Shown here piece by piece: positions 1 to 9,072 of a DNA stretch of 64,000 nucleotides. The stretch covers positions 124,001 through 188,000 of the forward strand of contig NZ_OEST01000005.1 of assembly GCF_900241005.1 (NCBI RefSeq). The letters run 5' to 3'. This DNA comes from Bacteroides cutis (lineage in GTDB: Bacteria; Bacteroidota; Bacteroidia; Bacteroidales; Bacteroidaceae). Made by a program: the position numbers and the translations under genes. The stretch's first letter is position 1; every line of letters starts with the position of its first letter. Under the pieces are notes generated by a model. The model had not been told where the DNA came from. It was given only the letters and a program-made list of their open reading frames with translations, and did not search any database.

Positions 1-20
1 ACGATTGAAAAATCTCTGGT

Positions 21-1940
21 TTATAGCAGCAGAAGCAATATCAAAGCAAGTGTACCCAACAGGAATACAAACGTGTATTGTTGTATCCGTCCGCTTTGCA
101 AACCACGTATTTCTTCGCTGGTAACATTGGCGCTCCATGCGAGGAAGTTGAAGAAACCATCCACCACATGACGATCCCACCAGGCGATGGGGCGGCTGAT
201 GCAACCGAAGATGATACGGTGGGTGATGAACTGATAAACTTCATCGATATAGAAACGATGGTATGCGGCTTTCCACAAGCCGTGGAAACGACGCGCCAAC
301 GCATTGGCAAGCGGATGATGACTACTTGCATACATATAGGTGGCAATCGCGATAGAGATTACGGCTATGGCAATGCTTGTACCTGCTACCTTCCAATCAA
401 GATGTATCTCGTATGCCGTCTTCTGCTTGAAAAAAAAAACACCGAACGGAATGAAACCGGCAACTACTGTGACTAGAGCTAGGAACATCAACGGGATAGT
501 CATTGTCAACGGAGACTCATGAGGGGTATGGCTGTGGCTCTCATTGTTTGCCGACTCTTGTCCCATCGCTATACCGGGTTGTGAACCGGACCAGAATATG
601 CCATAATAAAGGCGGAACATATAGAAAGCTGTCATAGCGGCAATTGCAGTCATTATCCAGCCCATGGCCGGACTGAACTGGAAGCAGGCAGTCAGGATTT
701 CGTCTTTGGAGAAGAAACCTGAGAACGGAGGGATACCGGCGATGGCCAGACATGCAATAAGGAAAGTAATGTGCGTGATAGGCATATACTTACGAAGTCC
801 TCCCATGGCAGACATTTCATTACTGTGTACTGCGTGGATGATACTGCCTGCGCCGAGGAACAGTAATGCCTTGAACATGGCATGCGTAAAGAGGTGGAAC
901 ATACTTGCCATATAGCCCAATCCCCCTTCGTGCGGATTCATTGATGTGCAAACACCCAGCGCCACCATCATAAAACCGATTTGGGAAATCGTGGAGAAGG
1001 CCAGTACACGTTTGATGTCACTTTGTACACAAGCCACACTTGCTGCATAGAATGCCGTGAACGCACCTACGTATGCCACCAGATGTAACACCGAAGGAGC
1101 ATATTCAATGAACAGTGGGAACATACGGGCAACCAGATATACACCTGCTACTACCATGGTAGCGGCATGAATCAGTGCGCTGACAGGAGTAGGACCTTCC
1201 ATTGCATCTGGTAACCAGATGTGTAGCGGAAACATAGCACTCTTTCCGGCACCACCGATAAACATCAATCCCAACGCTAGTGGAATCATGGCAGCACCGC
1301 CTTTCAATATTGCCATTTCAGCGGGATGGAAAGTATAGGTTCCGGCATAATAGCCATAAACGAGGATACCTATCAGGAAGCCCAAGTCGGCAAAACGGGT
1401 TACAATGAATGCTTTCTTTGAAGCGGCAATGGCTGCCGGTTTCGTATAATAGAATCCGATCAGCAGATAAGATGAAACGCCCACCAGTTCCCAGAACAGA
1501 TACATTTGGAAGATGTTGGTCGCTACTACCAGCCCCAACATGGACATGGTGAACAACGAGAGAAAAGCATAATAACGTTGGAAACCTCGTTCACCTTTCA
1601 TGTATCCAAAAGAGTAGAGGTGTACCATGAAAGATACGGTACTGATGACAATCAGCATCATCACTGAAATCGGGTCGAGCAGAATGCCCATATCGATGCT
1701 GAGCGACGAAGTGAAAGGCAACCAGGTAATATTGTAAGGGACCAGTGTCTCATACGTACCGTCTGCCAGGCGCGGTGCACTGAAGTACAGCCACGCAGTG
1801 ATATAAGAGAGCAATACTACCACGCCCAACACTGCGGTACCGATGGTTCCGGCTATACGATGAGACATCCATTTACCTCCCAGCCCCAGTGCAAGGAAGG
1901 AGAGGAAAGGAAGAAGAAGGATTAGAATTGTATATTCCAT
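21..1940 (-). CDS. nuoL: NADH-quinone oxidoreductase subunit L
   Basis: This is the large antiporter-like membrane subunit of complex I, which helps couple quinone reduction to ion pumping. The 639-residue product has many hydrophobic helices and the conserved proton-antiporter core (motifs GGAGKSAMFPLHIWLPDAMEG and LIHAATMVVAGVY, roughly residues 230-265). It is the last complete gene of the nuo operon here; nuoM and nuoN would lie beyond the left edge. Residues about 501-512 (VFFFKQKTAYEI) are encoded by a sequencing adapter and a homopolymer, so that stretch should not be trusted. The flanking protein is otherwise normal and in frame, so the real gene is presumably intact with about ten different residues there. 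Identity is secure; the sequence at 406-439 is not. Confidence 0.95.
   Translation of the reverse strand: MEYTILILLLPFLSFLALGLGGKWMSHRIAGTIGTAVLGVVVLLSYITAWLYFSAPRLADGTYETLVPYNITWLPFTSSLSIDMGILLDPISVMMLIVISTVSFMVHLYSFGYMKGERGFQRYYAFLSLFTMSMLGLVVATNIFQMYLFWELVGVSSYLLIGFYYTKPAAIAASKKAFIVTRFADLGFLIGILVYGYYAGTYTFHPAEMAILKGGAAMIPLALGLMFIGGAGKSAMFPLHIWLPDAMEGPTPVSALIHAATMVVAGVYLVARMFPLFIEYAPSVLHLVAYVGAFTAFYAASVACVQSDIKRVLAFSTISQIGFMMVALGVCTSMNPHEGGLGYMASMFHLFTHAMFKALLFLGAGSIIHAVHSNEMSAMGGLRKYMPITHITFLIACLAIAGIPPFSGFFSKDEILTACFQFSPAMGWIMTAIAAMTAFYMFRLYYGIFWSGSQPGIAMGQESANNESHSHTPHESPLTMTIPLMFLALVTVVAGFIPFGVFFFKQKTAYEIHLDWKVAGTSIAIAVISIAIATYMYASSHHPLANALARRFHGLWKAAYHRFYIDEVYQFITHRIIFGCISRPIAWWDRHVVDGFFNFLAWSANVTSEEIRGLQSGRIQQYTFVFLLGTLALILLLLL
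406..439 (-). other. Illumina P7 adapter plus homopolymer embedded in nuoL (assembly artefact)
   Basis: Read on the minus strand, ten T residues (439-430) are followed directly by the 24-nt Illumina P7 flow-cell sequence (429-406, beginning CAAGCAGAAGACGGC). The match is exact over all 24 bases. The translation FFKQKTAYEI is the signature peptide of this contaminant as seen in many assemblies. The homopolymer beside it is typical of reads that ran past the end of a short insert. Chance identity over 24 bases is negligible, so this is taken as non-biological. Confidence 0.95.
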
Positions 1941-2004
1941 TTGTTTAATTGATGATTGATAATTGAAAAACTGATAATTGATAAATAAGTCAATTATCCA
2001 TTAA

Positions 2005-2313
2005 TTAAAATTTCAACTCATCCAGCTTGTTCACCTGGATGCTACGGATATTGCGATAAATATTAATCATAATGGCAATAGCCACTGCTGTTTCTGCCGC
2101 CGAAATAGCGATGGAAAACAGTGAGAAGAAATATCCTTCAAGTCCATCCGGAAACAGGAAACGGTTGAATACCGCAAAGTTGATATCCGTAGCATTCAAT
2201 ATCAACTCAATTGAAATCAATATCGCCAACGTGTTGCGACGGGTGAAGAACCCGTAGATACCGGCGAAGAACATGATAGCCGAAACTATCAGATAATATT
2301 CCATGTGTATCAT
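2005..2313 (-). CDS. nuoK: NADH-quinone oxidoreductase subunit K
   Basis: Small membrane subunit of complex I (102 residues, three predicted helices), homologous to MrpC. The family stretch RRNTLAILISIELILNATDINF contains the conserved membrane Glu of the proton path. The gene lies between nuoJ (30 bp upstream) and nuoL (64 bp downstream) in the same operon. The first Met (2313) and the fourth codon (Met, 2304) are both possible starts; the first is kept because relatives usually have three residues before EYYL. Function follows from the family and from operon position. Confidence 0.95.
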   Translation of the reverse strand: MIHMEYYLIVSAIMFFAGIYGFFTRRNTLAILISIELILNATDINFAVFNRFLFPDGLEGYFFSLFSIAISAAETAVAIAIMINIYRNIRSIQVNKLDELKF

Positions 2314-2343
2314 AATCAGTGATTAATGTTTAGTGATTGATGA

Positions 2344-2856
2344 TTAACGTTTTCGAGCAATCAGCAGTCCCCCCACGATACATGCCAACAAAAGGATACT
2401 TACAGCCTCGAAAGGCAGCAGGTAGCCATACTTGTCGCCACTCAACATTTGGTGTCCAATGGTTTTGATATTGATTTCCAGCGGTGCCAAATCTGTGGTA
2501 GTGATGAACTTATGCTTCAATGTGATAAACAATACGATGATGGCTCCACCCACTGTGGCTCCTAGTCCGGCAAGGAATTTACTACGTTTCAGCTTTCCTG
2601 CACGGTCACCTTCGCCACTGGTCAATAGGATGGAGAAGACGTAGAGGACAACAATACCTCCGGCATAGACCATGATTTGTACGGAACCGAGGAACGTATA
2701 ACCCAGCAGGAAGTAGATGCCTGCTGTACCAAAGAGTACGAACAGCAGATACGTAGCCGAGCGCACCATACGGCTGGTAGTCACCGTCAAGATTGAAAAT
2801 ATGGTGATAAAAGCCGCGAGGAAGTAGAATACTACTGTTTCAAGATTTATTTCCAT
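2344..2856 (-). CDS. nuoJ: NADH-quinone oxidoreductase subunit J
   Basis: Membrane subunit of complex I (170 residues, about five helices). The segment FLGSVQIMVYAGGIVVLYVF (about residues 54-73) is the conserved NuoJ core helix that takes part in coupling. It sits 42 bp after nuoI and 30 bp before nuoK, in the usual I-J-K order. No truncation or unusual composition is seen. Confidence 0.95.
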   Translation of the reverse strand: MEINLETVVFYFLAAFITIFSILTVTTSRMVRSATYLLFVLFGTAGIYFLLGYTFLGSVQIMVYAGGIVVLYVFSILLTSGEGDRAGKLKRSKFLAGLGATVGGAIIVLFITLKHKFITTTDLAPLEINIKTIGHQMLSGDKYGYLLPFEAVSILLLACIVGGLLIARKR

Positions 2857-2898
2857 AATGATTATGTTATTATTTTATATTTCGTTTTAGCCGAAATC

Positions 2899-3372
2899 TT
2901 ATTTACTCATTACATGACTGCCTGGATGGTTCAACGTCAACACCAGTTTGGAACGGTCGAACACGGCGTGTTCAAAATTCTGGTCGAAAGTGATGGCATT
3001 GTGGGGACAGGCATTGACGCACAACTGGCAGAAAATACATGAGCCAAGGTCGTATTCATACTTTGCCAGTATTTTCTTTTTCTTGCCATCTTCGGTTTCC
3101 ACCATTTCACTAATGACACGTATCGTGTCATTAGGGCAGGCCATCTGGCACAATCCGCAGGCTATGCAGTGATGTTCGTTCTTGTCGTTATGGGGCATCG
3201 TCAACGTTCCACGGAAACGGTCGGATAGTTTCAGTGTCTTGCGGTTTTCCGGATATTGTTCGGTTGTTTTCTTGCGCAGAAAAACGGTCATGGTAGTTTT
3301 CATACCTGTAAGTAGAGAACAGATGCCATGTACAAGGCTGCCGATGTATGAATTATGTTCTTTTTCTTTCAT
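2899..3372 (-). CDS. nuoI: NADH-quinone oxidoreductase subunit I, 2x[4Fe-4S]
   Basis: Peripheral-arm iron-sulfur subunit (157 residues). Two four-cysteine motifs are visible, CIACGLCQMACP (about residues 69-80) and CIFCQLCVNACP (about 112-123), each binding one [4Fe-4S] cluster that passes electrons towards NuoB and quinone. The N-terminal about 35 residues form the membrane-contacting helix. With NuoEFG missing from the operon, an electron donor other than the NADH module must feed these clusters; which one cannot be told here. Confidence 0.96.
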   Translation of the reverse strand: MKEKEHNSYIGSLVHGICSLLTGMKTTMTVFLRKKTTEQYPENRKTLKLSDRFRGTLTMPHNDKNEHHCIACGLCQMACPNDTIRVISEMVETEDGKKKKILAKYEYDLGSCIFCQLCVNACPHNAITFDQNFEHAVFDRSKLVLTLNHPGSHVMSK

Positions 3373-3423
3373 TGCTTTAGTCTTTTTTTGAAATTGTTCG
3401 CAGGGGGAAAGGTGCTGCGCCGG

Positions 3424-4500
3424 TTAAAAATGAAGTCCGAAGACTACGATTAATACCATCAATATCAGATTTATCATTGAGATAGGTACGAGATATTTCC
3501 ATTCTAAATTCAAAATCTGGTCGATACGCAGACGGGGAAATGTCCACTTTATCCACATTAGCAGGAATACTACGAAAAATGCTTTACCAAAGAACCAGAC
3601 GAAACCAGGTATATAGTCCATTACGGCGTTGAAACCGTCAAGTCCTACAATATGGAATGGCATCCAACCACCCAGAAAAATGGTGGCGGCTACGCTTGCC
3701 ACGATAAATAAGTTCAGATATTCTGCCAGATAGAAGAAACCAAAACCCATACCGGAATATTCCGTGTGGTATCCGGCAGTTAACTCACTTTCCGCTTCGG
3801 GTAAGTCGAAAGGCCCACGGTTGGTTTCCGCATTACCTGCAATCAGGTAGATAATGAAAGCTATTAATGCCGGGATGTGTCCTTTGAAAATGAACCAGCC
3901 GTCAGCTTGTCCCGCTACGATTTCGGAGAACTGCATGGTTCCCATCAGGACAACCATCGTCAATATACTTAATCCGCAGGACAGTTCATAACTGATAATT
4001 TGTGCACCGCTTCGCATGGCGCCAATCAGTGAAAATTTGTTGTTGGAACTCCAACCTGCCAGCAAGATACCTACCACACCGATACTCGATGCAGCCAGCA
4101 GGAAGAATACGCCTACGTTGAAATCCAATACTTCGAGCCCTTTGTTGACGGGCAGGCAGGCGAAAGTGAGGAATGAGGCGATTATCACCATGAATGGCGC
4201 CAGATTGTAGAGAAAACGGTCTGAGAATTTCAGGTCGATGATTTCCTTGGTCAACATCTTGATAACATCGCAAGGAACTTGGAGTAATCCCCATTTCCCG
4301 ACGCGCGTCGGGCCAAGGCGACATTGGAAAAAAGCGCATATTTTACGCTCCATGTAAATCAGAATAATGGCGAGTACGGCATACATCAAGATGATGCATA
4401 CGCCTATCACTACGCATTCAAGGAATACGGCCAGACCTTCCGGCATGATGGAGGTCAATAGCTGGTGAATCCAGTTGGTTACTATACTAAAGTCAAACAT
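3424..4500 (-). CDS. nuoH: NADH-quinone oxidoreductase subunit H
   Basis: Membrane subunit at the quinone-binding interface (358 residues from the chosen start). Conserved segments are visible: [18 protein letters not shown], and the acidic loop near [21 protein letters not shown] start at 4512 is open and would overlap nuoCD by 11 bp. The ATG at 4500, giving MFDFSIV, directly follows the nuoCD stop and fits the usual N-terminus of this subunit, so it is preferred. nuoH follows nuoCD directly, with no nuoE, nuoF or nuoG between, which is unlike the order in Escherichia coli. Confidence 0.93.
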   Translation of the reverse strand: MFDFSIVTNWIHQLLTSIMPEGLAVFLECVVIGVCIILMYAVLAIILIYMERKICAFFQCRLGPTRVGKWGLLQVPCDVIKMLTKEIIDLKFSDRFLYNLAPFMVIIASFLTFACLPVNKGLEVLDFNVGVFFLLAASSIGVVGILLAGWSSNNKFSLIGAMRSGAQIISYELSCGLSILTMVVLMGTMQFSEIVAGQADGWFIFKGHIPALIAFIIYLIAGNAETNRGPFDLPEAESELTAGYHTEYSGMGFGFFYLAEYLNLFIVASVAATIFLGGWMPFHIVGLDGFNAVMDYIPGFVWFFGKAFFVVFLLMWIKWTFPRLRIDQILNLEWKYLVPISMINLILMVLIVVFGLHF

Positions 4501-4501
4501 A

Positions 4502-6091
4502 TTATCTATCAATATCAGGTACTACATAATCCAGTGTGCCACCAATGGCGATAAGGTCGGCAATCTTGGCTCCACGGCAAATGGTATCTACGGTCGAAAC
4601 CAAAGGCAATCCGGTTGAGCGGAAGTGCAAACGGTAGGGAGTCTTGTCGCCATGACTCTCAAGGAAGACACCGAACTCACCACGACTACCTTCTACGGCA
4701 GCATAATAGCTACCTTCCGGTACGCGGATAATCGGTTTCATCTTCTCCTGATAGGACCCTTCAGGGATATTGTCTATCAGTTGCTCAATGATTTTCAAGC
4801 TTTCTTCTATTTCCTCCATACGTACGAGGTAACGTCCCCACGAGTCGCCTTCGGTGCGGACTACTTCGCGGAAGTCCACCTTGTTATATACTCCGTATGG
4901 CATCCGTTTGCGTACATCACATGCCCAACCGCTGGCACGTCCTGTGCCGCCGGTAGCCCCGAAAGCGATGGCGTCTTCCTTTGAAAGTACACCTACGCCT
5001 TTCAGACGTTGTTGTGCAATGATATTGCCGGTAAATACATTGTGGTATTCGTGAAGAATGCCACGTAGGTAGGGGATGAACTCTTTCACTTTTTTCTGGA
5101 AGTTGGGAGCAAGGTCTGCCTGTACACCGCCAATGGTATTATAGTTCATGATGAGACGTCCGCCACAAGTTTCTTCAAAGATGTCGAGAATTTTTTCACG
5201 GTCACGGAAACCGTAGAAGAAAGCTGTCAGTGCACCAAGATCCATCGCAAGACAAGAGTAAAACAGCAAGTGGGAATCGATACGTTGCAACTCGTCCATA
5301 ATGGTACGAATGTATTGTACACGTTCGCTCACTTCTATACCCATAGCCTTTTCGATGCACATGCACAGTGCATGGCGGTTTTGGTGTGCACCTAAATAGT
5401 CCAGACGGTCGGTCAGGGCAAGAGTCTGCGGGTAAGTGAGGCTTTCGCACATTTTTTCTATGCCGCGGTGGATATAACCACAATTGGCGTCTATCTTTTC
5501 GATGATTTCTCCCTCCAGTGATACGCGAAAGCGCATGACACCGTGGGTTGCAGGGTGCTGAGGACCGATATTGACCACATACTCGTCGTCGCCGAAAAGC
5601 ATCAGTTCCTTGTTCTTGACGGTTCCGTCGGGATTCAACTCAAGTTCGGTAGTCGTATCGATGGTTTCCTCGTTGTCCATGCGCAAGGGATTTTCTACTT
5701 CTGGATCATCGTCTTTACGCATCGGATATCCTACCCAGTCGTTACGAAGATAGAGACGGCGCATATCGGGATGACCGATGAATACAATACCATAGAAATC
5801 ATACACTTCACGTTCGTTGAAGTCTGCCGCTTTCCATATATCGCTGACAGAGGGCAGTTCGGGATGTTCACGGTTCAAGGTGGCAGTGCATACTGAAGCT
5901 CTTTTACCGGTGGCTGTTGATTCCAACAGATAAACGACACCGAGTCCACGAACTTTATCGGGAGCATCGCCCTCTTCCGGTATTCCCCAGTCCATACCGC
6001 TGAGACATTCCAGAAAGTCCATTTGCTCTTCTTTCCGCAGGCGCAGCATTTCGTCGTGCAAGACTGCGGGTTCTATATATCTTATTTCCAT
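4502..6091 (-). CDS. nuoCD: NADH-quinone oxidoreductase fused subunits C and D
   Basis: Single 529-residue protein joining the 30-kDa NuoC domain (about residues 1-150; the [21 protein letters not shown] type motif is present) to the 49-kDa NuoD domain (about 165-529, starting near [20 protein letters not shown]). NuoD forms the quinone pocket with NuoB. The fusion is also known from Escherichia coli. The gene is 5 bp after nuoB and directly precedes nuoH, so the operon has the form A-B-CD-H-I-J-K-L. Confidence 0.96.
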   Translation of the reverse strand: MEIRYIEPAVLHDEMLRLRKEEQMDFLECLSGMDWGIPEEGDAPDKVRGLGVVYLLESTATGKRASVCTATLNREHPELPSVSDIWKAADFNEREVYDFYGIVFIGHPDMRRLYLRNDWVGYPMRKDDDPEVENPLRMDNEETIDTTTELELNPDGTVKNKELMLFGDDEYVVNIGPQHPATHGVMRFRVSLEGEIIEKIDANCGYIHRGIEKMCESLTYPQTLALTDRLDYLGAHQNRHALCMCIEKAMGIEVSERVQYIRTIMDELQRIDSHLLFYSCLAMDLGALTAFFYGFRDREKILDIFEETCGGRLIMNYNTIGGVQADLAPNFQKKVKEFIPYLRGILHEYHNVFTGNIIAQQRLKGVGVLSKEDAIAFGATGGTGRASGWACDVRKRMPYGVYNKVDFREVVRTEGDSWGRYLVRMEEIEESLKIIEQLIDNIPEGSYQEKMKPIIRVPEGSYYAAVEGSRGEFGVFLESHGDKTPYRLHFRSTGLPLVSTVDTICRGAKIADLIAIGGTLDYVVPDIDR

Positions 6092-6096
6092 ATTGA

Positions 6097-6690
6097 TTAT
6101 TCTTCTTCTTTCGATTTCTCTTCTTGCCTGTTCACTCCGCCAAAGTAGTTCTCAACCTTCACTTTACGTTGTAATTGCATCATGCCATAATAGAAGGCTT
6201 CCGGACGAGGAGGGCATCCGGGGATATAAACATCCACCGGCAATATTTTGTCAACTCCGTTCACTACATGGTAGGACTTCTTGAACGGACCTCCGCTGAC
6301 GGCACATCCACCTACGGCTATCACATATTTAGGATCTGCCATCTGGTCGTAAAGACGTTTCAGTACGGGAGCCATTTTGTTGGTTATTGTTCCGCACACC
6401 ATAATCATGTCAGCCTGGCGCGGACTGGCACGGGCTACCTCAAACCCGAAACGTGCCATGTCATAACGGGCAGCGCCAAGGGCCATAAATTCAATACCAC
6501 AACAACTTGTTGCAAAGGTAAGCGGCCACAGCGAATTACTGCGTCCCCAGTTGACGAAATCGTCCAGTACACCGAGAGCCACATTGGCACCTCCGGCATT
6601 AAGTTCCCGAACCAGTTTCTCCAACGTCTCGTTGTCTGTAAATTCCTCATAAGGAATAGATTTTATTTTGGGTTTCTTTGTTACTTCCAT
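6097..6690 (-). CDS. nuoB: NADH-quinone oxidoreductase subunit B (N2 cluster)
   Basis: Peripheral subunit carrying the terminal [4Fe-4S] cluster N2 next to the quinone site. The tandem cysteines in ATSCCGIEF (about residues 61-69) plus single cysteines in MVCGT and [12 protein letters not shown] supply the ligands. The product has 197 residues, near the family norm. The ATG at 6690 overlaps the end of nuoA by 10 bp, which suggests translational coupling. Confidence 0.96.
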   Translation of the reverse strand: MEVTKKPKIKSIPYEEFTDNETLEKLVRELNAGGANVALGVLDDFVNWGRSNSLWPLTFATSCCGIEFMALGAARYDMARFGFEVARASPRQADMIMVCGTITNKMAPVLKRLYDQMADPKYVIAVGGCAVSGGPFKKSYHVVNGVDKILPVDVYIPGCPPRPEAFYYGMMQLQRKVKVENYFGGVNRQEEKSKEEE

Positions 6691-7031
6691 TCCAATGCTC
6701 CTTTCCTCCAGGCATATGCAAGGCCCAGAACCAATATAATCAGGAAAAATAAGATACTAAAAAGTCCGGCTACTCCCAGTTCACGCGCGATGACTGCCCA
6801 CGGAAACAAGAATACCGTTTCCACTTCGAACATCAGGAACAGGATGGCAAACAGATAATAACCTACACGGAATTGCATCCACGATTTACCACGTGTGGGG
6901 ATACCACACTCGTACGGCTCCATCTTCTGCGGATTGTACGAACGGGGAGCTATCGCATTGGAAATAGCGATGACAATACCCACGAAAGCAATTGCCGTCA
7001 ATAAGACGGCCACTAACAAAGTAAAGTTCAT
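6681..7031 (-). CDS. nuoA: NADH-quinone oxidoreductase subunit A
   Basis: Small membrane subunit of complex I (116 residues, three helices) with the conserved YECGIPTRG loop between helices 1 and 2 and [21 protein letters not shown] after it. The frame stays open to a TTG at 7085, but the ATG at 7031 (MNFTLLVAV) gives the normal length and is chosen. It is the first true nuo gene; the small exported protein gene at 7131-7505 lies about 100 bp upstream. Confidence 0.95.
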   Translation of the reverse strand: MNFTLLVAVLLTAIAFVGIVIAISNAIAPRSYNPQKMEPYECGIPTRGKSWMQFRVGYYLFAILFLMFEVETVFLFPWAVIARELGVAGLFSILFFLIILVLGLAYAWRKGALEWK

Positions 7032-7130
7032 AAACCTGAATAAGATTTTAGATATATATAATAGAACTATTTTACCGTATGACAATACCTCTGAATTGTT
7101 GCCCGGCCAAATCTGGATAGGAGATTTGTT

Positions 7131-7505
7131 TTAAATGATAATTTTTCTCAGCCCGAAGACGTAATAGTGCGAGTCGGGTACGGGAAAAGAGGATAAGTAT
7201 GACAAACGATCACATTCCGGCGCTTGCGGCTGTTGTTGCAGACGGATGAAAGTAGCACATAGAGTGGTACTTTTATCATTTGGCACCTGCATGATGGTAT
7301 CTGTATGCTCTATACACAGAGATAGAACGGACAGATGATGATAAAAATTACGGATAGCTTGTTGTGCGGTAGGTGCCTGAGATAAAATGCAACATTCTGT
7401 TTTACTGTTTGCCGGAGTACATAAAAAAGTCGCGGCATTCATTGCACTATTATGCAACAAGGCTGCGAGTATGACAATCATACAATATTTTATGCACTGT
7501 CTCAT
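7131..7505 (-). CDS. small exported protein of unknown function ahead of nuo
   Basis: A 124-residue product with a clear signal peptide (basic start MRQCIKYC, hydrophobic core, likely cleavage after about residue 24 near MNAA). The mature part has several cysteines and no domain I recognise. A good Bacteroides-type promoter (-7 TATCTTTG at 7530-7537) lies 25 bp upstream, and nuoA follows about 100 bp later with no clear terminator, so it may be transcribed with the nuo genes. Whether it has anything to do with complex I is unknown. Reality of the gene rests on the signal peptide and promoter only. Confidence 0.55.
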   Translation of the reverse strand: MRQCIKYCMIVILAALLHNSAMNAATFLCTPANSKTECCILSQAPTAQQAIRNFYHHLSVLSLCIEHTDTIMQVPNDKSTTLCATFIRLQQQPQAPECDRLSYLSSFPVPDSHYYVFGLRKIII

Positions 7506-7529
7506 ACCATTAATTTCTCTTTAGAGCTG

Positions 7530-7561
7530 CAAAGATATAACAACTATCCTTCATTTTGCAA
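7530..7561 (-). promoter_or_regulatory. promoter for exported protein gene and possibly nuo operon
   Basis: On the minus strand a -7 box TATCTTTG (7537-7530) has a TTG at 7561-7559 about 21 nt upstream, matching the Bacteroides -33/-7 pattern. Predicted transcription start is near 7523, about 18 nt before the ATG at 7505. Confidence 0.6.
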
Positions 7562-7607
7562 TCTCAGTATAACAAAAAATGATTATTTTTACACTTTTTA
7601 TCCTAAA

Positions 7608-9059
7608 TCAATTTCGCTTCCAGAATTCAGGAGTAAATAACAGTAAAACAGTGAACAATTCCAAACGTCCTAGAAGCATGAGGAATGATAACAACCACTT
7701 GGCGACATGGGGCAATGCACTCCATGAATATGCCGGACCCGTCTCTCCCAAACCGGGACCCATATTGCCGATACTGGATATGACACATCCAACGGACTCC
7801 AGAAAACCTATGCCCATCCCCATCATCAACAGTATGCTGATGATGATAATCACTAAGTATAGGAAACAGAATGCCAGTACCGTAGATATGATGGAAGGAG
7901 ATATGACCTGTTTATTTATCCTTACCGGAAGTACAGCATTAGGGTGTAATATGTGCTTGAATTCATTTTGTGATACTTTGGCAAGGATGACCAGACGGAT
8001 ACATTTCAATCCTCCCGTCGTACTGCCGGCACAAGCACCCATCACCATTACTATTGTCAGTAGTCCCCACAAAACAGGAGTCCACAACATATAGTCATCT
8101 GTAGCAAAGCCTGTGGAAGTTTGCAGTGAAATGACCTGAAACAATGATTTGCGGAAAGCTTCTTCTGTACCCATGGGACTTGTATAATAGAGTACAACTG
8201 CAATCAGTCCGGTGAAGCATACCACTGACCAAAAGTACCATTTCAATTCTGCATTATTAAAAACTTTTTTGAATTTCCGGTTGACGAAGAACAGCAGTAG
8301 TGTGAAGTTGATACCGGAAATAAACATAAAAGCTGAAATTACATATTCTATATAGGGGGAGTTATAGTATGCCACACTAGCTTGCTTGGTGGAAAAACCA
8401 CCTGTACCGGTGGTTGCAAAAGCGTGACAGATACTGTCAAACCAGTCCATTCCTCCCATCATCAGCAAGGTGACCAAAATAAATGTAATTCCGGCATAGA
8501 TACTCCATATCCATTTGGCGGTGATACCGATACGTGGATGTACCTTGTCGTGTGTGGGACCACTTGCTTCTGCTGCAAATACCTGCAGACCGCTTACACC
8601 GAAAATGGGAAGTACGGCGATGGTGAACATGATAATTCCCAGTCCGCCTATCCACTGCGTCATACTGCGCCAGAAGAGTAGTCCGTGCGGTAAAGATTCT
8701 ATATTGTCAAGTATGGTGGCTCCCGTACTTGTAAAGCCGGACATCGTTTCAAAAAAAGCATCTGTGACGTTTGGAATATATCCGCTGATGTAGAATGGCA
8801 ACATACCGAAAAGCGAAAAAGCGACCCAAGCTAAACTCACCAGTACATATCCGTCACGACGGGTTAATTGGCGTTCGCCTCCTTTACCTGCTATTACCAA
8901 CAATAAACCTATGCCTGCCGTGATCCCCCCGGATTTCCAGAAGTCAAGCAAGTCGTTCTCGCCGTAATAGTAGGATACGCCGGAACAACAAAGTAACATG
9001 ACTGTTTCCAATAACAGTAGAATACCGATTATCCGTATGATCGTTTTAAAGTTAATCAA
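7608..9059 (-). CDS. trkH: potassium uptake transmembrane protein TrkH
   Basis: Inner-membrane K+ channel subunit of the Trk/Ktr family (483 residues). Repeated M1-P-M2-type segments are visible, with selectivity-filter-like loops around SGFTSTGATIL, ATTGTGGFSTK, TSTGFATDDY and GSIGNMGPGLG-like sequence. It follows trkA by 13 bp on the same strand, and the partner gene supports the assignment. A Bacteroides TrkH needs the NAD-binding TrkA regulator, present next door. Confidence 0.93.
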   Translation of the reverse strand: MINFKTIIRIIGILLLLETVMLLCCSGVSYYYGENDLLDFWKSGGITAGIGLLLVIAGKGGERQLTRRDGYVLVSLAWVAFSLFGMLPFYISGYIPNVTDAFFETMSGFTSTGATILDNIESLPHGLLFWRSMTQWIGGLGIIMFTIAVLPIFGVSGLQVFAAEASGPTHDKVHPRIGITAKWIWSIYAGITFILVTLLMMGGMDWFDSICHAFATTGTGGFSTKQASVAYYNSPYIEYVISAFMFISGINFTLLLFFVNRKFKKVFNNAELKWYFWSVVCFTGLIAVVLYYTSPMGTEEAFRKSLFQVISLQTSTGFATDDYMLWTPVLWGLLTIVMVMGACAGSTTGGLKCIRLVILAKVSQNEFKHILHPNAVLPVRINKQVISPSIISTVLAFCFLYLVIIIISILLMMGMGIGFLESVGCVISSIGNMGPGLGETGPAYSWSALPHVAKWLLSFLMLLGRLELFTVLLLFTPEFWKRN

Positions 9060-9072
9060 TTTTTATTCTCAA

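Noticed and set aside
406..439. Adapter-like stretch as a genuine NuoL variant
   Set aside because: An exact 24-base match to P7 plus a ten-base homopolymer cannot reasonably arise by evolution.
7032..7085. TTG-started N-terminal extension of nuoA
   Set aside because: The ATG at 7031 gives the usual length and N-terminus; the extension is AT-rich and unlike NuoA.
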